NCBI RefSeq assembly: GCF_003020115.1
Contig: NZ_PYFX01000018.1
Coordinates: 1-64,000, forward strand
Reading direction: 5' to 3'
Source of the DNA: Bradyrhizobium sp. MOS002
GTDB lineage: Bacteria; Pseudomonadota; Alphaproteobacteria; Rhizobiales; Xanthobacteraceae
DNA length: 64,000 nt
A program made the position numbers and the translations under genes. Every line of letters begins with the position of its first letter. Positions within the stretch are counted from its first letter, which is position 1. Shown piece by piece: positions 7,793-15,290 of the stretch. The notes beneath the pieces were generated by a model. That model did not search any database. It was not told the origin of the DNA and worked only from the letters and a program-made list of their open reading frames with translations.

Positions 7793-9276
7793 CGGCTGCG
7801 ATAGCCGTCGCCGCGTCCCGGGCCGCCGTAGTTGCCGCCTCGGCCGCCCATGCCCATGCCAATTCCGATGCCTATTCCGACACCGACGGCTTCCGGCGGC
7901 GGGCCGGGGGGCGGCGCGCGCTCGTAGATCACTTCATCAGGCGGCGGCCGGCGCTGCCTGGGTGGCGTGTCGACCACTTTGCGCTTCGGCGGCGTGTCGT
8001 CGACGCGCTTCTTGATGACCGGAGCAACGATTGGCCTGACCGGTGTGGCCGGTGTCGACGGCGTCGAGCACGGGCAGGTTGGCGCCATCGCAACGGCGAC
8101 CGGGGCGGGAGCGGCCGCGACCGCGGCAGGCAAGGCATAGTTGCGGTTCTGCACGCGGAGCAGCAGCCTGCGTGCGGTCGCAGCCAGATCGCTGTTGTCC
8201 CAGTTCGCCAGATAAGCCTCGAACGAGGCGCGGGTGTTGATCGCGGTGGCGCGCTCCCAGGCCAGCATCTGGCGCCGGCGCTCCAGCACCGTGCGAAGCC
8301 GCGGCGTACGGGTGTCCTGAGCGTACAACTCTATGTAAGCCTGATACGCCGGCACGGTGTCGTCGGTAATCACGATCTCATAGGCGACCATGGCCGGCTT
8401 GCCCTGCAAATCCTTGCGCCAGTCCTCGAGGCTGCGCGTGCCGCTCGCGAGTGCCATGGAGGATGCGCCAGGAAGCGCGGTCTGAGCGCTGCTGCTATCG
8501 CCGCCGAAGAACTTGAAGTCGGTCGTCAGCGACGAGCTTTCCCAGGGGATCTGGCGTCCGTCGGTCGATTGCGCCACGGCGACGCGAATGCGCTTGAAGA
8601 CTTCCTCGATCGGCAGATTGGGCTGCTTGGCGACGGTCAAAGCTGCGGTGGTGTAGGGGCTGTCGATGCCGGTGCCGTCCTCGGCCTCCGCGCCGGGCGA
8701 GGTCGAATAGGAAATGAAGGTGCCCTGCGCGCCCGCCTTGGTGTCGACGATCGCAAGCCCGTGGCCGGTGCCGCTGAGCGCGGGGAAAGGATTGTTGCGG
8801 CAGGCATCGAGCATGAAGATGCGCGCCCGCGTCGGCAACGCGCCGAGCGTGTTGAGCAAATCGTTCAGCCGCACGCCCTGCAGCGGGATGTCGGCCTCGC
8901 GCTTGGGATCGAGATCGACCGGAACCAGATAGTTCTCGCCGTCGATCTGGAGGCCGTGGCCGGCATAGAACACCAGTGCGACGGTGTCGGCGCCGCTGGC
9001 GCTGACCTTGCCGGCGAAATCCGAGATCGCCTGACGCATGTCGTTCTGCGCCAGATTGGATGCCGTGGTGACGGTGAAGCCTGCATTGCCGAGCAGCTCC
9101 GTCATGCCCTTGGCGTCGTTGGCTGCGTTGGGAAGTTCCGGCACGGTGCGATAGGCCGATTGACCGATCACGAGCGCGAGCCGCGCTTCGGCCGCGGCCT
9201 CCGTCGGCATCGTCAATTGCGTGAGCGCTAGAAGACCGGATGCAAGAAACAAATTGCGAAGAACTGGACGGCGCAT
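7786..9276 (-). CDS. Secreted caspase-family (peptidase C14) protein
   Basis: A 496-residue protein with an N-terminal signal peptide (LFLASGLLALTQLTMPTEAAA) and a caspase-like p20 domain (residues about 32-250). The catalytic dyad is visible: His107 in FYAGHGLQ and Cys159 in MLDACRNNPF, so it is probably an active cysteine protease of the metacaspase/orthocaspase group, cleaving after basic or acidic residues. Residues 290-385 form a helical region that may be repeat-like, and the tail is Pro/Ala rich, then Gly rich (VGVGIGIGIGMGMGGRGG). Export to the periplasm is inferred. Family members are linked to stress and cell-death-like processes, but the role here is unknown. The gene is convergent with the kinase. 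Confidence 0.85.
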   Translation of the reverse strand: MRRPVLRNLFLASGLLALTQLTMPTEAAAEARLALVIGQSAYRTVPELPNAANDAKGMTELLGNAGFTVTTASNLAQNDMRQAISDFAGKVSASGADTVALVFYAGHGLQIDGENYLVPVDLDPKREADIPLQGVRLNDLLNTLGALPTRARIFMLDACRNNPFPALSGTGHGLAIVDTKAGAQGTFISYSTSPGAEAEDGTGIDSPYTTAALTVAKQPNLPIEEVFKRIRVAVAQSTDGRQIPWESSSLTTDFKFFGGDSSSAQTALPGASSMALASGTRSLEDWRKDLQGKPAMVAYEIVITDDTVPAYQAYIELYAQDTRTPRLRTVLERRRQMLAWERATAINTRASFEAYLANWDNSDLAATARRLLLRVQNRNYALPAAVAAAPAPVAVAMAPTCPCSTPSTPATPVRPIVAPVIKKRVDDTPPKRKVVDTPPRQRRPPPDEVIYERAPPPGPPPEAVGVGIGIGIGMGMGGRGGNYGGPGRGDGYRSRY

Positions 9277-9703
9277 GGTGTCACCTCCATCGGCAATGCG
9301 CGCGATGATGTCACCTTTTCTAGGTGGTCGCCATGCGTCTGTCTGTGCACTGGATCACGTTGAGCTGCGGCAAAATGGGGCAGGGGGTCTGCCAGAGGTG
9401 GTGCAGCATAGTTCTGGCGCAATCCATGTGAATTGCGCATTGATCCATGCGCCAATTGGATTGATCCCCAATGCTGCGCGAAAGCATCTTCTCGCGCATC
9501 GGCCCCATGCCGATCTGAGCGAGAATCCCGCAAGAAACATGGCTGTTTCGCCGCGCGCTGATGCCCTCGATCTTCGCGACGCGCCGCTTTGCGACGACCG
9601 GCCGCAAGCCTTGCCTGCGCCGTCGCTTTGGCCATACAGTCCGCGCAACGGGCTGCGGCAACGTCCGCGGCGCGAAAAACAATAATCGGGGAGAGACCGC
9701 ACC
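9277..9703. other. Intergenic region between caspase gene and TRAP operon
   Basis: About 430 bp holding the divergent promoters of the caspase-like gene and the TRAP operon. There is a dyad GCGCAAT (9417-9423) / ATTGCGC (9432-9438) and a direct repeat ATTGATCC at 9439-9446 and 9460-9467 (21 bp, two helical turns), which together could be an operator region for the transporter. No convincing gene: reading frames here are shadows with poor codon use. GGGGAGAG before 9704 is the ribosome site of the TRAP binding protein. Confidence 0.35.
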
Positions 9704-10735
9704 ATGCCCATCGTGCCCGTGAACCGTCGCGCGTTCATCAAGTCGTCGACGGGACTTGCCGCCGGCCTCGTGTTCTCCCCCGCACTCATCGGCCGTGCCG
9801 AAGCCGCGACGCTGAAGCTGAAATGCTCCTCCTCGCTGCCGAACGACCCCAAATTCGCCAACGGCCGCGTCTATTACGACAATCTCGTCAAGAACCTGAA
9901 GGCGAACGGCCTCGGTGAGCAGGTCGAGGTCGCGTTCTTTCCCGACAACCAATTGGGTCAGGAAATCGATGTTATCAACTCCGTGAAGCTTGGCGTCATC
10001 GACCTCATGGTGTCGGGCTCGTCGATCTCGGCCAATCTGGTGCCGCTGGTCGGCACCTTTGATCTCGGCTTTCTGTTCTCGAGCTTCCCGCAGCAAACCA
10101 AGGCGTTCGACGCCGGAGCCGCCAAGCCGATCGAGGACGCGCTGCTCAAGGGTAGCAACATCCGCATCATCGCCTGGGCCTATAATTTCGGCTCGCGCAG
10201 CGTACTGGCGCGGAAGCCCGTGAAGACGCCGGAAGATCTCGCCGGTCTCAAGATCCGCACGCTGCCAAATCCGGTCATCACGGAATGCCTGCGCCTGATG
10301 GGCGCCGCCGCGACGCCGCTGGCGTTCGGCGAAATCTACACGGCATTGCAGGCCGGCGTGCTGGACGGGCTGGAGCACGATCCGCCGACCATCCTGGCCA
10401 GCAAGTTCTTCGAAACCGCCAAATTCTATGCGCTGACGCAGCACAATTTCTCGCCGCTCGCGATCTATTTCAGCGACATGACCTACAACCGCATGGATCC
10501 GAAGCTGCGCGAGGGCTTCCTCGATGCCGCGAAAAAGGCCGCGGCCGACACGCGCACCCACGGGCTCGCGGTCGAGAAGGAGGCGCTGTCGGCTTTGACC
10601 GAAAAGGGCGTGACGGTCGCCGAATGCGACCGCGAGGCGTTCAAAAAGCGCGTCGCGCCGCAGCACGAGAACTTCATCAAGGCGCGGCCGGACTCCAAGG
10701 CCGTCATCGACATCATCCGCGCCACGCAGGCCTGA
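9704..10735 (+). CDS. TRAP transporter substrate-binding protein (DctP type)
   Basis: A 343-residue periplasmic binding protein of the DctP family. It starts with a twin-arginine-like signal (NRRAFIKSSTGLAAGLVFSP, cleavage near AEA). The mature part shows the family features LGQEIDVINSVKLGVIDL, an Arg in LAGLKIRTLPNPV that would contact the substrate carboxylate, and LDGLEHDPPTI. It captures an organic acid for the permease encoded next. The operon partners are a fused DctQM and a D-2-hydroxyacid dehydrogenase, so a 2-hydroxy or 2-oxo acid is a reasonable guess. GGGGAG precedes the ATG. Confidence 0.88.
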   Translation: MPIVPVNRRAFIKSSTGLAAGLVFSPALIGRAEAATLKLKCSSSLPNDPKFANGRVYYDNLVKNLKANGLGEQVEVAFFPDNQLGQEIDVINSVKLGVIDLMVSGSSISANLVPLVGTFDLGFLFSSFPQQTKAFDAGAAKPIEDALLKGSNIRIIAWAYNFGSRSVLARKPVKTPEDLAGLKIRTLPNPVITECLRLMGAAATPLAFGEIYTALQAGVLDGLEHDPPTILASKFFETAKFYALTQHNFSPLAIYFSDMTYNRMDPKLREGFLDAAKKAAADTRTHGLAVEKEALSALTEKGVTVAECDREAFKKRVAPQHENFIKARPDSKAVIDIIRATQA

Positions 10736-10736
10736 C

Positions 10737-12608
10737 GTGGCAATGACAGCTGCCGTATCTCTCTCGGGCGGCCGCCACGGGAGCATCGCCCTGCTGCTTC
10801 GCGTCAGCGACGCGATCGCGGCCTTCCTGCTGGCCGCGGATCTCGTCGTCGTCTGCGGTTCCGTGCTGCTGCGCTTCTGCTTCAACGCGCCGGTGGAGTG
10901 GTCCGACGACGTCGCGCGCGGCCTGATGGTCGGCTCGGCCTTCTTCGGCGCGGCGAGTGCGCTCGCGCGCGGCGAGAATGTCGGCGTCTCCTTCTTCCGC
11001 GACCTGGCTCCGGTACGGCTGCGCGCGCTGGTCGACGCGGCCAGCGCGCTGCTCGTGGTGCTGATCTCGGCCTATGTCGCCTACAATGCCATCAAGCTCG
11101 GCTCGCTGACGGCGGGTCAGACCACCGGATCGGGTCTGCCGCTGGAGCTGACCTTCTACCCGATGGGCGTTGGCGCGCTGTTCATGACGGTGTTCGCGAT
11201 CGACCAGCTCTGCGCCAGGCCGCTCCCCGACATCGTCAGAGGCCTCGTTGCGGTCGCCGTCGTGACAGGCCTCTATCTCGCATGGGATTATCTGTCGCCC
11301 GCCACGGTGCCGTCGGCGGGCACGCTGATGCTGATCGGCTTCTTCGCGACGCTGGTCGGCGGCTTGCCGATCGGCTTTGCGCTGGCGCTGGCCGCGCTGA
11401 TTTTCATCTGGGTCGAGGGCGCGCTGCCCGGCGTGATCTTCGCCCAGCAGATGGCGCGCGGCATCGACAATTTCGTGTTGCTCGCGATTCCCTTCTTCAT
11501 CCTCGTCGGCTACCTCATGGAAGCCAACGGCATGTCGGTGCGCCTGATTGAGCTGTTGCAGCGCGGGGTCGGCCGTATGCGCGGCGGCTTGAACGTCGTG
11601 ATGGTGGCCTCGATGGTGCTGTTCTCCGGCATCTCCGGTTCGAAGATGGCCGACGTCGCTGCCGTCGGCTCCGTGCTGATCCCGGCGGCGCGCCGCTCCA
11701 AGCAGAATCCGGGCGGCGCGGTGGCGCTGCTCGCGGCCTCCGCCGTGATGGCGGAAACCATTCCGCCCTGCATCAACCTGATCATCCTGGGTTTCGTCGC
11801 GAATTTGTCGATCGGCGGCCTGTTCGTCGCAGGGCTGTTGCCGGCCGCGCTGATGGCGCTAGTCCTGATCGCCGTCTCCATCATCTTCGGCAAGACTCCA
11901 GCTGAAACTCCAGCTGATGCCGAGAACATCGAGCCGCAGATTCCGGTGTCGGGTCTGTGGAGCGGCGCGATCGCCTCGTTCGGCCTGATCTTCATGATCT
12001 TCTTCGGCTTCAAGAGCGGCTTTGCCACGGCGACAGAAATTTCCGCCTTTGCCGTGGCCTACGCGCTCATCGTCGGCAGTGTCGTGTTTCGCGAGCTCAG
12101 CTTCACATCGGCCGCGCACAGCTTCGTCCAGGGCGCAACGCGCGCGGGGCTCGTGCTGTTCATCGTCGCGGCGGCGCAGTCGCTGGCGTTCACGCTGACC
12201 TTGCAGCAGGTGCCGCATGCGGTCGGCGATTTCATGCTGGGATTGTCCAAGACCAGCGGCACCTGGCTGTTCATCCTGCTCGCGATTGGCGTGCTGATCG
12301 TGATGGGCTCGGTGCTGGAGGGCGCGGCCGCGCTGATCATCTTCGGGCCGTTGCTGCTGCCGGTGGCTGTGCAGCTCGGTATCGATCCCCTGCATTTCGG
12401 CGTCGTGCTCGTGATCGCGATGGGCATCGGCCTGTTCGCGCCGCCGCTCGGGCTCGGGCTCTACGGCGCCTGCCTGATCGGCAATGTGCCGATCGAGCAG
12501 ACCGTGAAGCCGATCATGGGCTATCTCGGCCTGTTGTTCCTTTGCCTGCTCGTGATCGCGTTCGTGCCGTGGCTCAGCACGGCATTGCCGCGTGCGTTCG
12601 GCTATTGA
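10737..12608 (+). CDS. TRAP transporter fused permease (DctQ-DctM)
   Basis: A 623-residue inner-membrane protein in which the small DctQ subunit (about residues 1-175, four helices, RFCFNAPVEWSDDVARGLMVGSAF) is fused to the large DctM subunit (about 190-620, some 12 helices, beginning GTLMLIGFFATLVGGLPIGFALA). Na+ or H+ gradients drive uptake of the substrate delivered by the binding protein. DctM motifs include SGISGSKMADVAAVGSV and MAETIPPCINLIILG. The GTG at 10737 lies 1 nt after the upstream stop; ATG at 10743 is an alternative. Tight spacing shows one operon. Confidence 0.9.
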   Translation: MAMTAAVSLSGGRHGSIALLLRVSDAIAAFLLAADLVVVCGSVLLRFCFNAPVEWSDDVARGLMVGSAFFGAASALARGENVGVSFFRDLAPVRLRALVDAASALLVVLISAYVAYNAIKLGSLTAGQTTGSGLPLELTFYPMGVGALFMTVFAIDQLCARPLPDIVRGLVAVAVVTGLYLAWDYLSPATVPSAGTLMLIGFFATLVGGLPIGFALALAALIFIWVEGALPGVIFAQQMARGIDNFVLLAIPFFILVGYLMEANGMSVRLIELLQRGVGRMRGGLNVVMVASMVLFSGISGSKMADVAAVGSVLIPAARRSKQNPGGAVALLAASAVMAETIPPCINLIILGFVANLSIGGLFVAGLLPAALMALVLIAVSIIFGKTPAETPADAENIEPQIPVSGLWSGAIASFGLIFMIFFGFKSGFATATEISAFAVAYALIVGSVVFRELSFTSAAHSFVQGATRAGLVLFIVAAAQSLAFTLTLQQVPHAVGDFMLGLSKTSGTWLFILLAIGVLIVMGSVLEGAAALIIFGPLLLPVAVQLGIDPLHFGVVLVIAMGIGLFAPPLGLGLYGACLIGNVPIEQTVKPIMGYLGLLFLCLLVIAFVPWLSTALPRAFGY

Positions 12609-12620
12609 GGGAGTGTTGCC

Positions 12621-13598
12621 GTGAAAGTCCTGCTGGCCCACACGCCGGAGATGCGCCGCAATTACTACGGCGATCGCAGCCTGAACGGTTTGCGCGCGAC
12701 CGCCGAGGTGATCCTGCACGAGAGCGATGAGACGCTGGTCTCAGCCAGCCTCGTGCGCGCTGCGCAAGATGTCGACATCATCGTGGCCGATCGCATGACC
12801 GAGGGACGCGGCGAGATCTTTGCGCAACTGCCGCGCCTGCGCGCCTTCGTCCGCTGCGCCGTCGACATCCGCAACGTCGACGTCGAGGCCGCCTCGAACG
12901 CCGGCGTGCTCGTGACCCGCGCCGGACCTGGCTTCGTGCAAGCCGTTGCCGAGCTCGCGCTCGGCTTCATGGTCGATCTCTCCCGAGGCGTATCCCGGGC
13001 GACGGCCGACTACCAGGCCGGCCGCAAGCCGGAAGCTCGGATGGGACGTCAGCTCGCCGGCAGCAGGATCGGCATCATCGGCTATGGCAGCATCGGGCGT
13101 TACCTCGCCGACATCGCCAAGGTGATGCGCATGGAGGTGCTGGTCGCAGATCCCTTTGCGACCGTGAGCGACAGCGCCATCCGGCAGGTCAGCCTCGACG
13201 AGCTCCTCGCCGCGTCCGACTATGTCGTCTGCCTTGCCGTCGCCAACGAGCAGACCGAAAATCTGATCGGCGAGGCGGCGCTGGCGCGCATGCAGAGGCA
13301 TGCCGTCTTCATCAATCTCTCGCGCGGCAACCTCGTCGACGAAGCGGCGTTGGCCAAGGCGCTGCTCGAGAATCGTATCGCCGGTGCCGCGATGGATGTC
13401 GGCCGCGCGCCCGACCAGATGCCAAGTCCGGAGCTTGCGAAGCTTTCCAACGTCATCGCGACCCCCCATGTCGGCGGCCTGACGCCGCAGGCGATCGAAT
13501 ATCAGTCGCTGGAAACCGTGCGCCAGGTCGAAGCGATCGTCAAAGGCGAGGCCCCGCAAGGCGCCGTCAACGCCGACCGCTGGACACGTCGGCCGTGA
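12621..13598 (+). CDS. D-isomer-specific 2-hydroxyacid dehydrogenase family protein
   Basis: A 325-residue protein of the D-2-hydroxyacid dehydrogenase family, reducing 2-oxo acids or oxidising 2-hydroxy acids with NAD(P). The Rossmann motif is IGIIGYGSIGRYLAD, the substrate Arg lies in INLSRGNLVDE, and the catalytic His in ATPHVGGLTPQA. The usual catalytic Glu in the DVF..EP segment is not present: the sequence reads MDVGRAPDQ. This may mean altered chemistry. GGGAG precedes the start. It follows the TRAP permease by 12 nt, so the imported acid is probably its substrate. Confidence 0.85.
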   Translation: MKVLLAHTPEMRRNYYGDRSLNGLRATAEVILHESDETLVSASLVRAAQDVDIIVADRMTEGRGEIFAQLPRLRAFVRCAVDIRNVDVEAASNAGVLVTRAGPGFVQAVAELALGFMVDLSRGVSRATADYQAGRKPEARMGRQLAGSRIGIIGYGSIGRYLADIAKVMRMEVLVADPFATVSDSAIRQVSLDELLAASDYVVCLAVANEQTENLIGEAALARMQRHAVFINLSRGNLVDEAALAKALLENRIAGAAMDVGRAPDQMPSPELAKLSNVIATPHVGGLTPQAIEYQSLETVRQVEAIVKGEAPQGAVNADRWTRRP

Positions 13599-13650
13599 AC
13601 GACCGCGAGCGTGATCTGTTGAGGTCGAATTAGACGCACGCTTTTTCCGT

Positions 13651-13801
13651 TCCCTCCCCCCTTGTGGGGGAGGGGCAGGGAGGGGGGCCGACTCGGGGAC
13701 TCTCTCCATCGAGCAGACTCACCGATGCGCCTAGTCTACAACGGAGACGCCTTTTGCTGGGCTACCCCCCTCCCTAGCCCTCCCCCACAAGGGGGGAGGG
13801 A
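13651..13801. repeat. Long inverted repeat between convergent genes
   Basis: The left arm (13651-13687, starting TCCCTCCCCCCTTGTGGGGG) and the right arm (13765-13801, ending CCCCACAAGGGGGGAGGGA) are nearly perfect reverse complements of about 37 bp separated by 77 bp. Each arm also folds on itself (CCCCCTTGTGGGGG). It lies between the convergent dehydrogenase and ABC binding-protein genes. It is likely an interspersed repeat acting as a bidirectional terminator; no coding sequence is seen. Confidence 0.65.
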
Positions 13802-13846
13802 ACGCATCTCCTTCGAAGCGCTCAGTCGAGTCTCGTCAAATCCGCT

Positions 13847-15013
13847 CTAAAGCCGGTCCACCGCTTTGAACGTCCCGTCCTTCTGGATCACTGTCAAAAA
13901 CACCCGCGGCGGCGCGTCGATCATGCGCACGCCGACCGTGACGGTGCTGCCGCTGATGTCGAAGCGGCCGACATCGTTGATGGCGCGCAGCAGGCTCGCG
14001 CGCGTCGGTTGCGGTCCGGCTTGTTCCAGCGCCGCGGCCGCGAGGCGGCCGGAGAGGTAGCCTTCGAGTGAAACGAAGTCCGGCGTCAGGGCCGGGTCGA
14101 AGGCCGTCTGCGCCGCCTGGTAGTCGGCGACCAGTTTGAGCGATCGGTCCCAGGGAAACGGCACGACCTGCGAGACGATGACGCCTTCGCCCTCGGGACC
14201 AAGCTCCCGGGCGAGCGCATTGGCGCCGACGAAGGAGATGTTGACGAAGGTCGGATGAGCGCCGCTGCGATGCGCGAGCTTGATGAACTCCGCGCAGGGA
14301 CCGTAGGTCCCGACCATGACGATCGCCTCGGGTTCGACGCGCTTGATCGTGCGCCAGGCCGAGGCGACCGCGCGGGTGTTGCGCTCGAAGGTGCCTTCGG
14401 CGGCGAGTTCGAGCCCGCGCCTGGCAAGCGCGCGTTTCACGCCGGAAAGACCGTCGCGCCCGAAGGAATCGTCCTGGTAGAAAATGGCGATGCGGGTGAA
14501 ATGGCGATCTTCCGTGAGGTGCTTGACCCACGCCTCGGCCTCGGCGCCATAGCTCGCACGGATGTTGACCACGTTCGCAAGCTGGAGGTCGCGCAAGAAT
14601 TCGGCGCCGCTGAACGGACCGATAAAGGGCACGTTCCTGGCGCTGGTGATTGGTATCGTCGCCACCGCGGTCGGCGTGCCCACCGCACCGATCAGCGCGA
14701 ACACCTTGTCGTCCTCGATCAGCCGCACCGTCTGCGCCACCGAGCGGTCGGGATCGTAGCCGTCGTCGCGGCTGATGAGCTGGAGCTTGCGGCCGTGGAC
14801 GCCGCCCTTGGCGTTGATCTCGGTGAAGGCTGCGACGATGCCCTGCCGCATCCGCTGTCCGAGTGCGGAGGAAGCGCCCTCGAGCGCGGCGGCCTGGCCA
14901 AACAGGATCGTATCCTCGCTGACGCCGATCTCGTCACCTTTCGCTGGGAGCATGGTTGCTGCCAGGAGGACGACGGTCATGACGATGCATGTCGCAGATC
15001 GAGATCGATACAT
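13847..15013 (-). CDS. ABC transporter substrate-binding protein (Leu/Ile/Val-binding type)
   Basis: A 388-residue periplasmic binding protein of the Peripla_BP_6/LivK family. The N-terminal signal is SATCIVMTVVLLAATMLPAKG. Family features follow: LFGQAAALEGASSALGQRMRQGIVAAFTEIN, LISRDDGYDPDRSVAQTVRLI and IAIFYQDDSFGRDGLSGVKRAL. The ligand may be an amino acid, amide, urea or aromatic acid. No permease or ATPase gene is adjacent, so the protein is an orphan here and may serve a distant transporter or a sensor (the neighbouring CHASE protein is divergent from it). Confidence 0.85.
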   Translation of the reverse strand: MYRSRSATCIVMTVVLLAATMLPAKGDEIGVSEDTILFGQAAALEGASSALGQRMRQGIVAAFTEINAKGGVHGRKLQLISRDDGYDPDRSVAQTVRLIEDDKVFALIGAVGTPTAVATIPITSARNVPFIGPFSGAEFLRDLQLANVVNIRASYGAEAEAWVKHLTEDRHFTRIAIFYQDDSFGRDGLSGVKRALARRGLELAAEGTFERNTRAVASAWRTIKRVEPEAIVMVGTYGPCAEFIKLAHRSGAHPTFVNISFVGANALARELGPEGEGVIVSQVVPFPWDRSLKLVADYQAAQTAFDPALTPDFVSLEGYLSGRLAAAALEQAGPQPTRASLLRAINDVGRFDISGSTVTVGVRMIDAPPRVFLTVIQKDGTFKAVDRL

Positions 15014-15290
15014 CAGGAAAAGTCTTGCCGGTGCGCGGAGTAGTTTCGGGAAAGCTATCTCCGCAGGATGAATCGGCGATGTATCGGCGGCTCCGTACTA
15101 CACCGGGGAAAACCGGCAACTTATTTCGACAAAGTCCGCATTCTCCTGCATTTCATTAACTAAGGCGGGTAATGCGGAACAGCCGGGTTCTGAAATTGTG
15201 CAGTTCTTAACCGCGGTCCTGTTCCGATAGTGGCTCCGGCGGCTCAACCAGAGGTTCGGTTGACCGGGAGAGGGGACGGCGGTTTTTGGA

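Noticed and set aside
9320..10885. 521-residue minus-strand frame opposite the TRAP binding protein
   Set aside because: Low-quality composition; covers the intergenic region only by chance.
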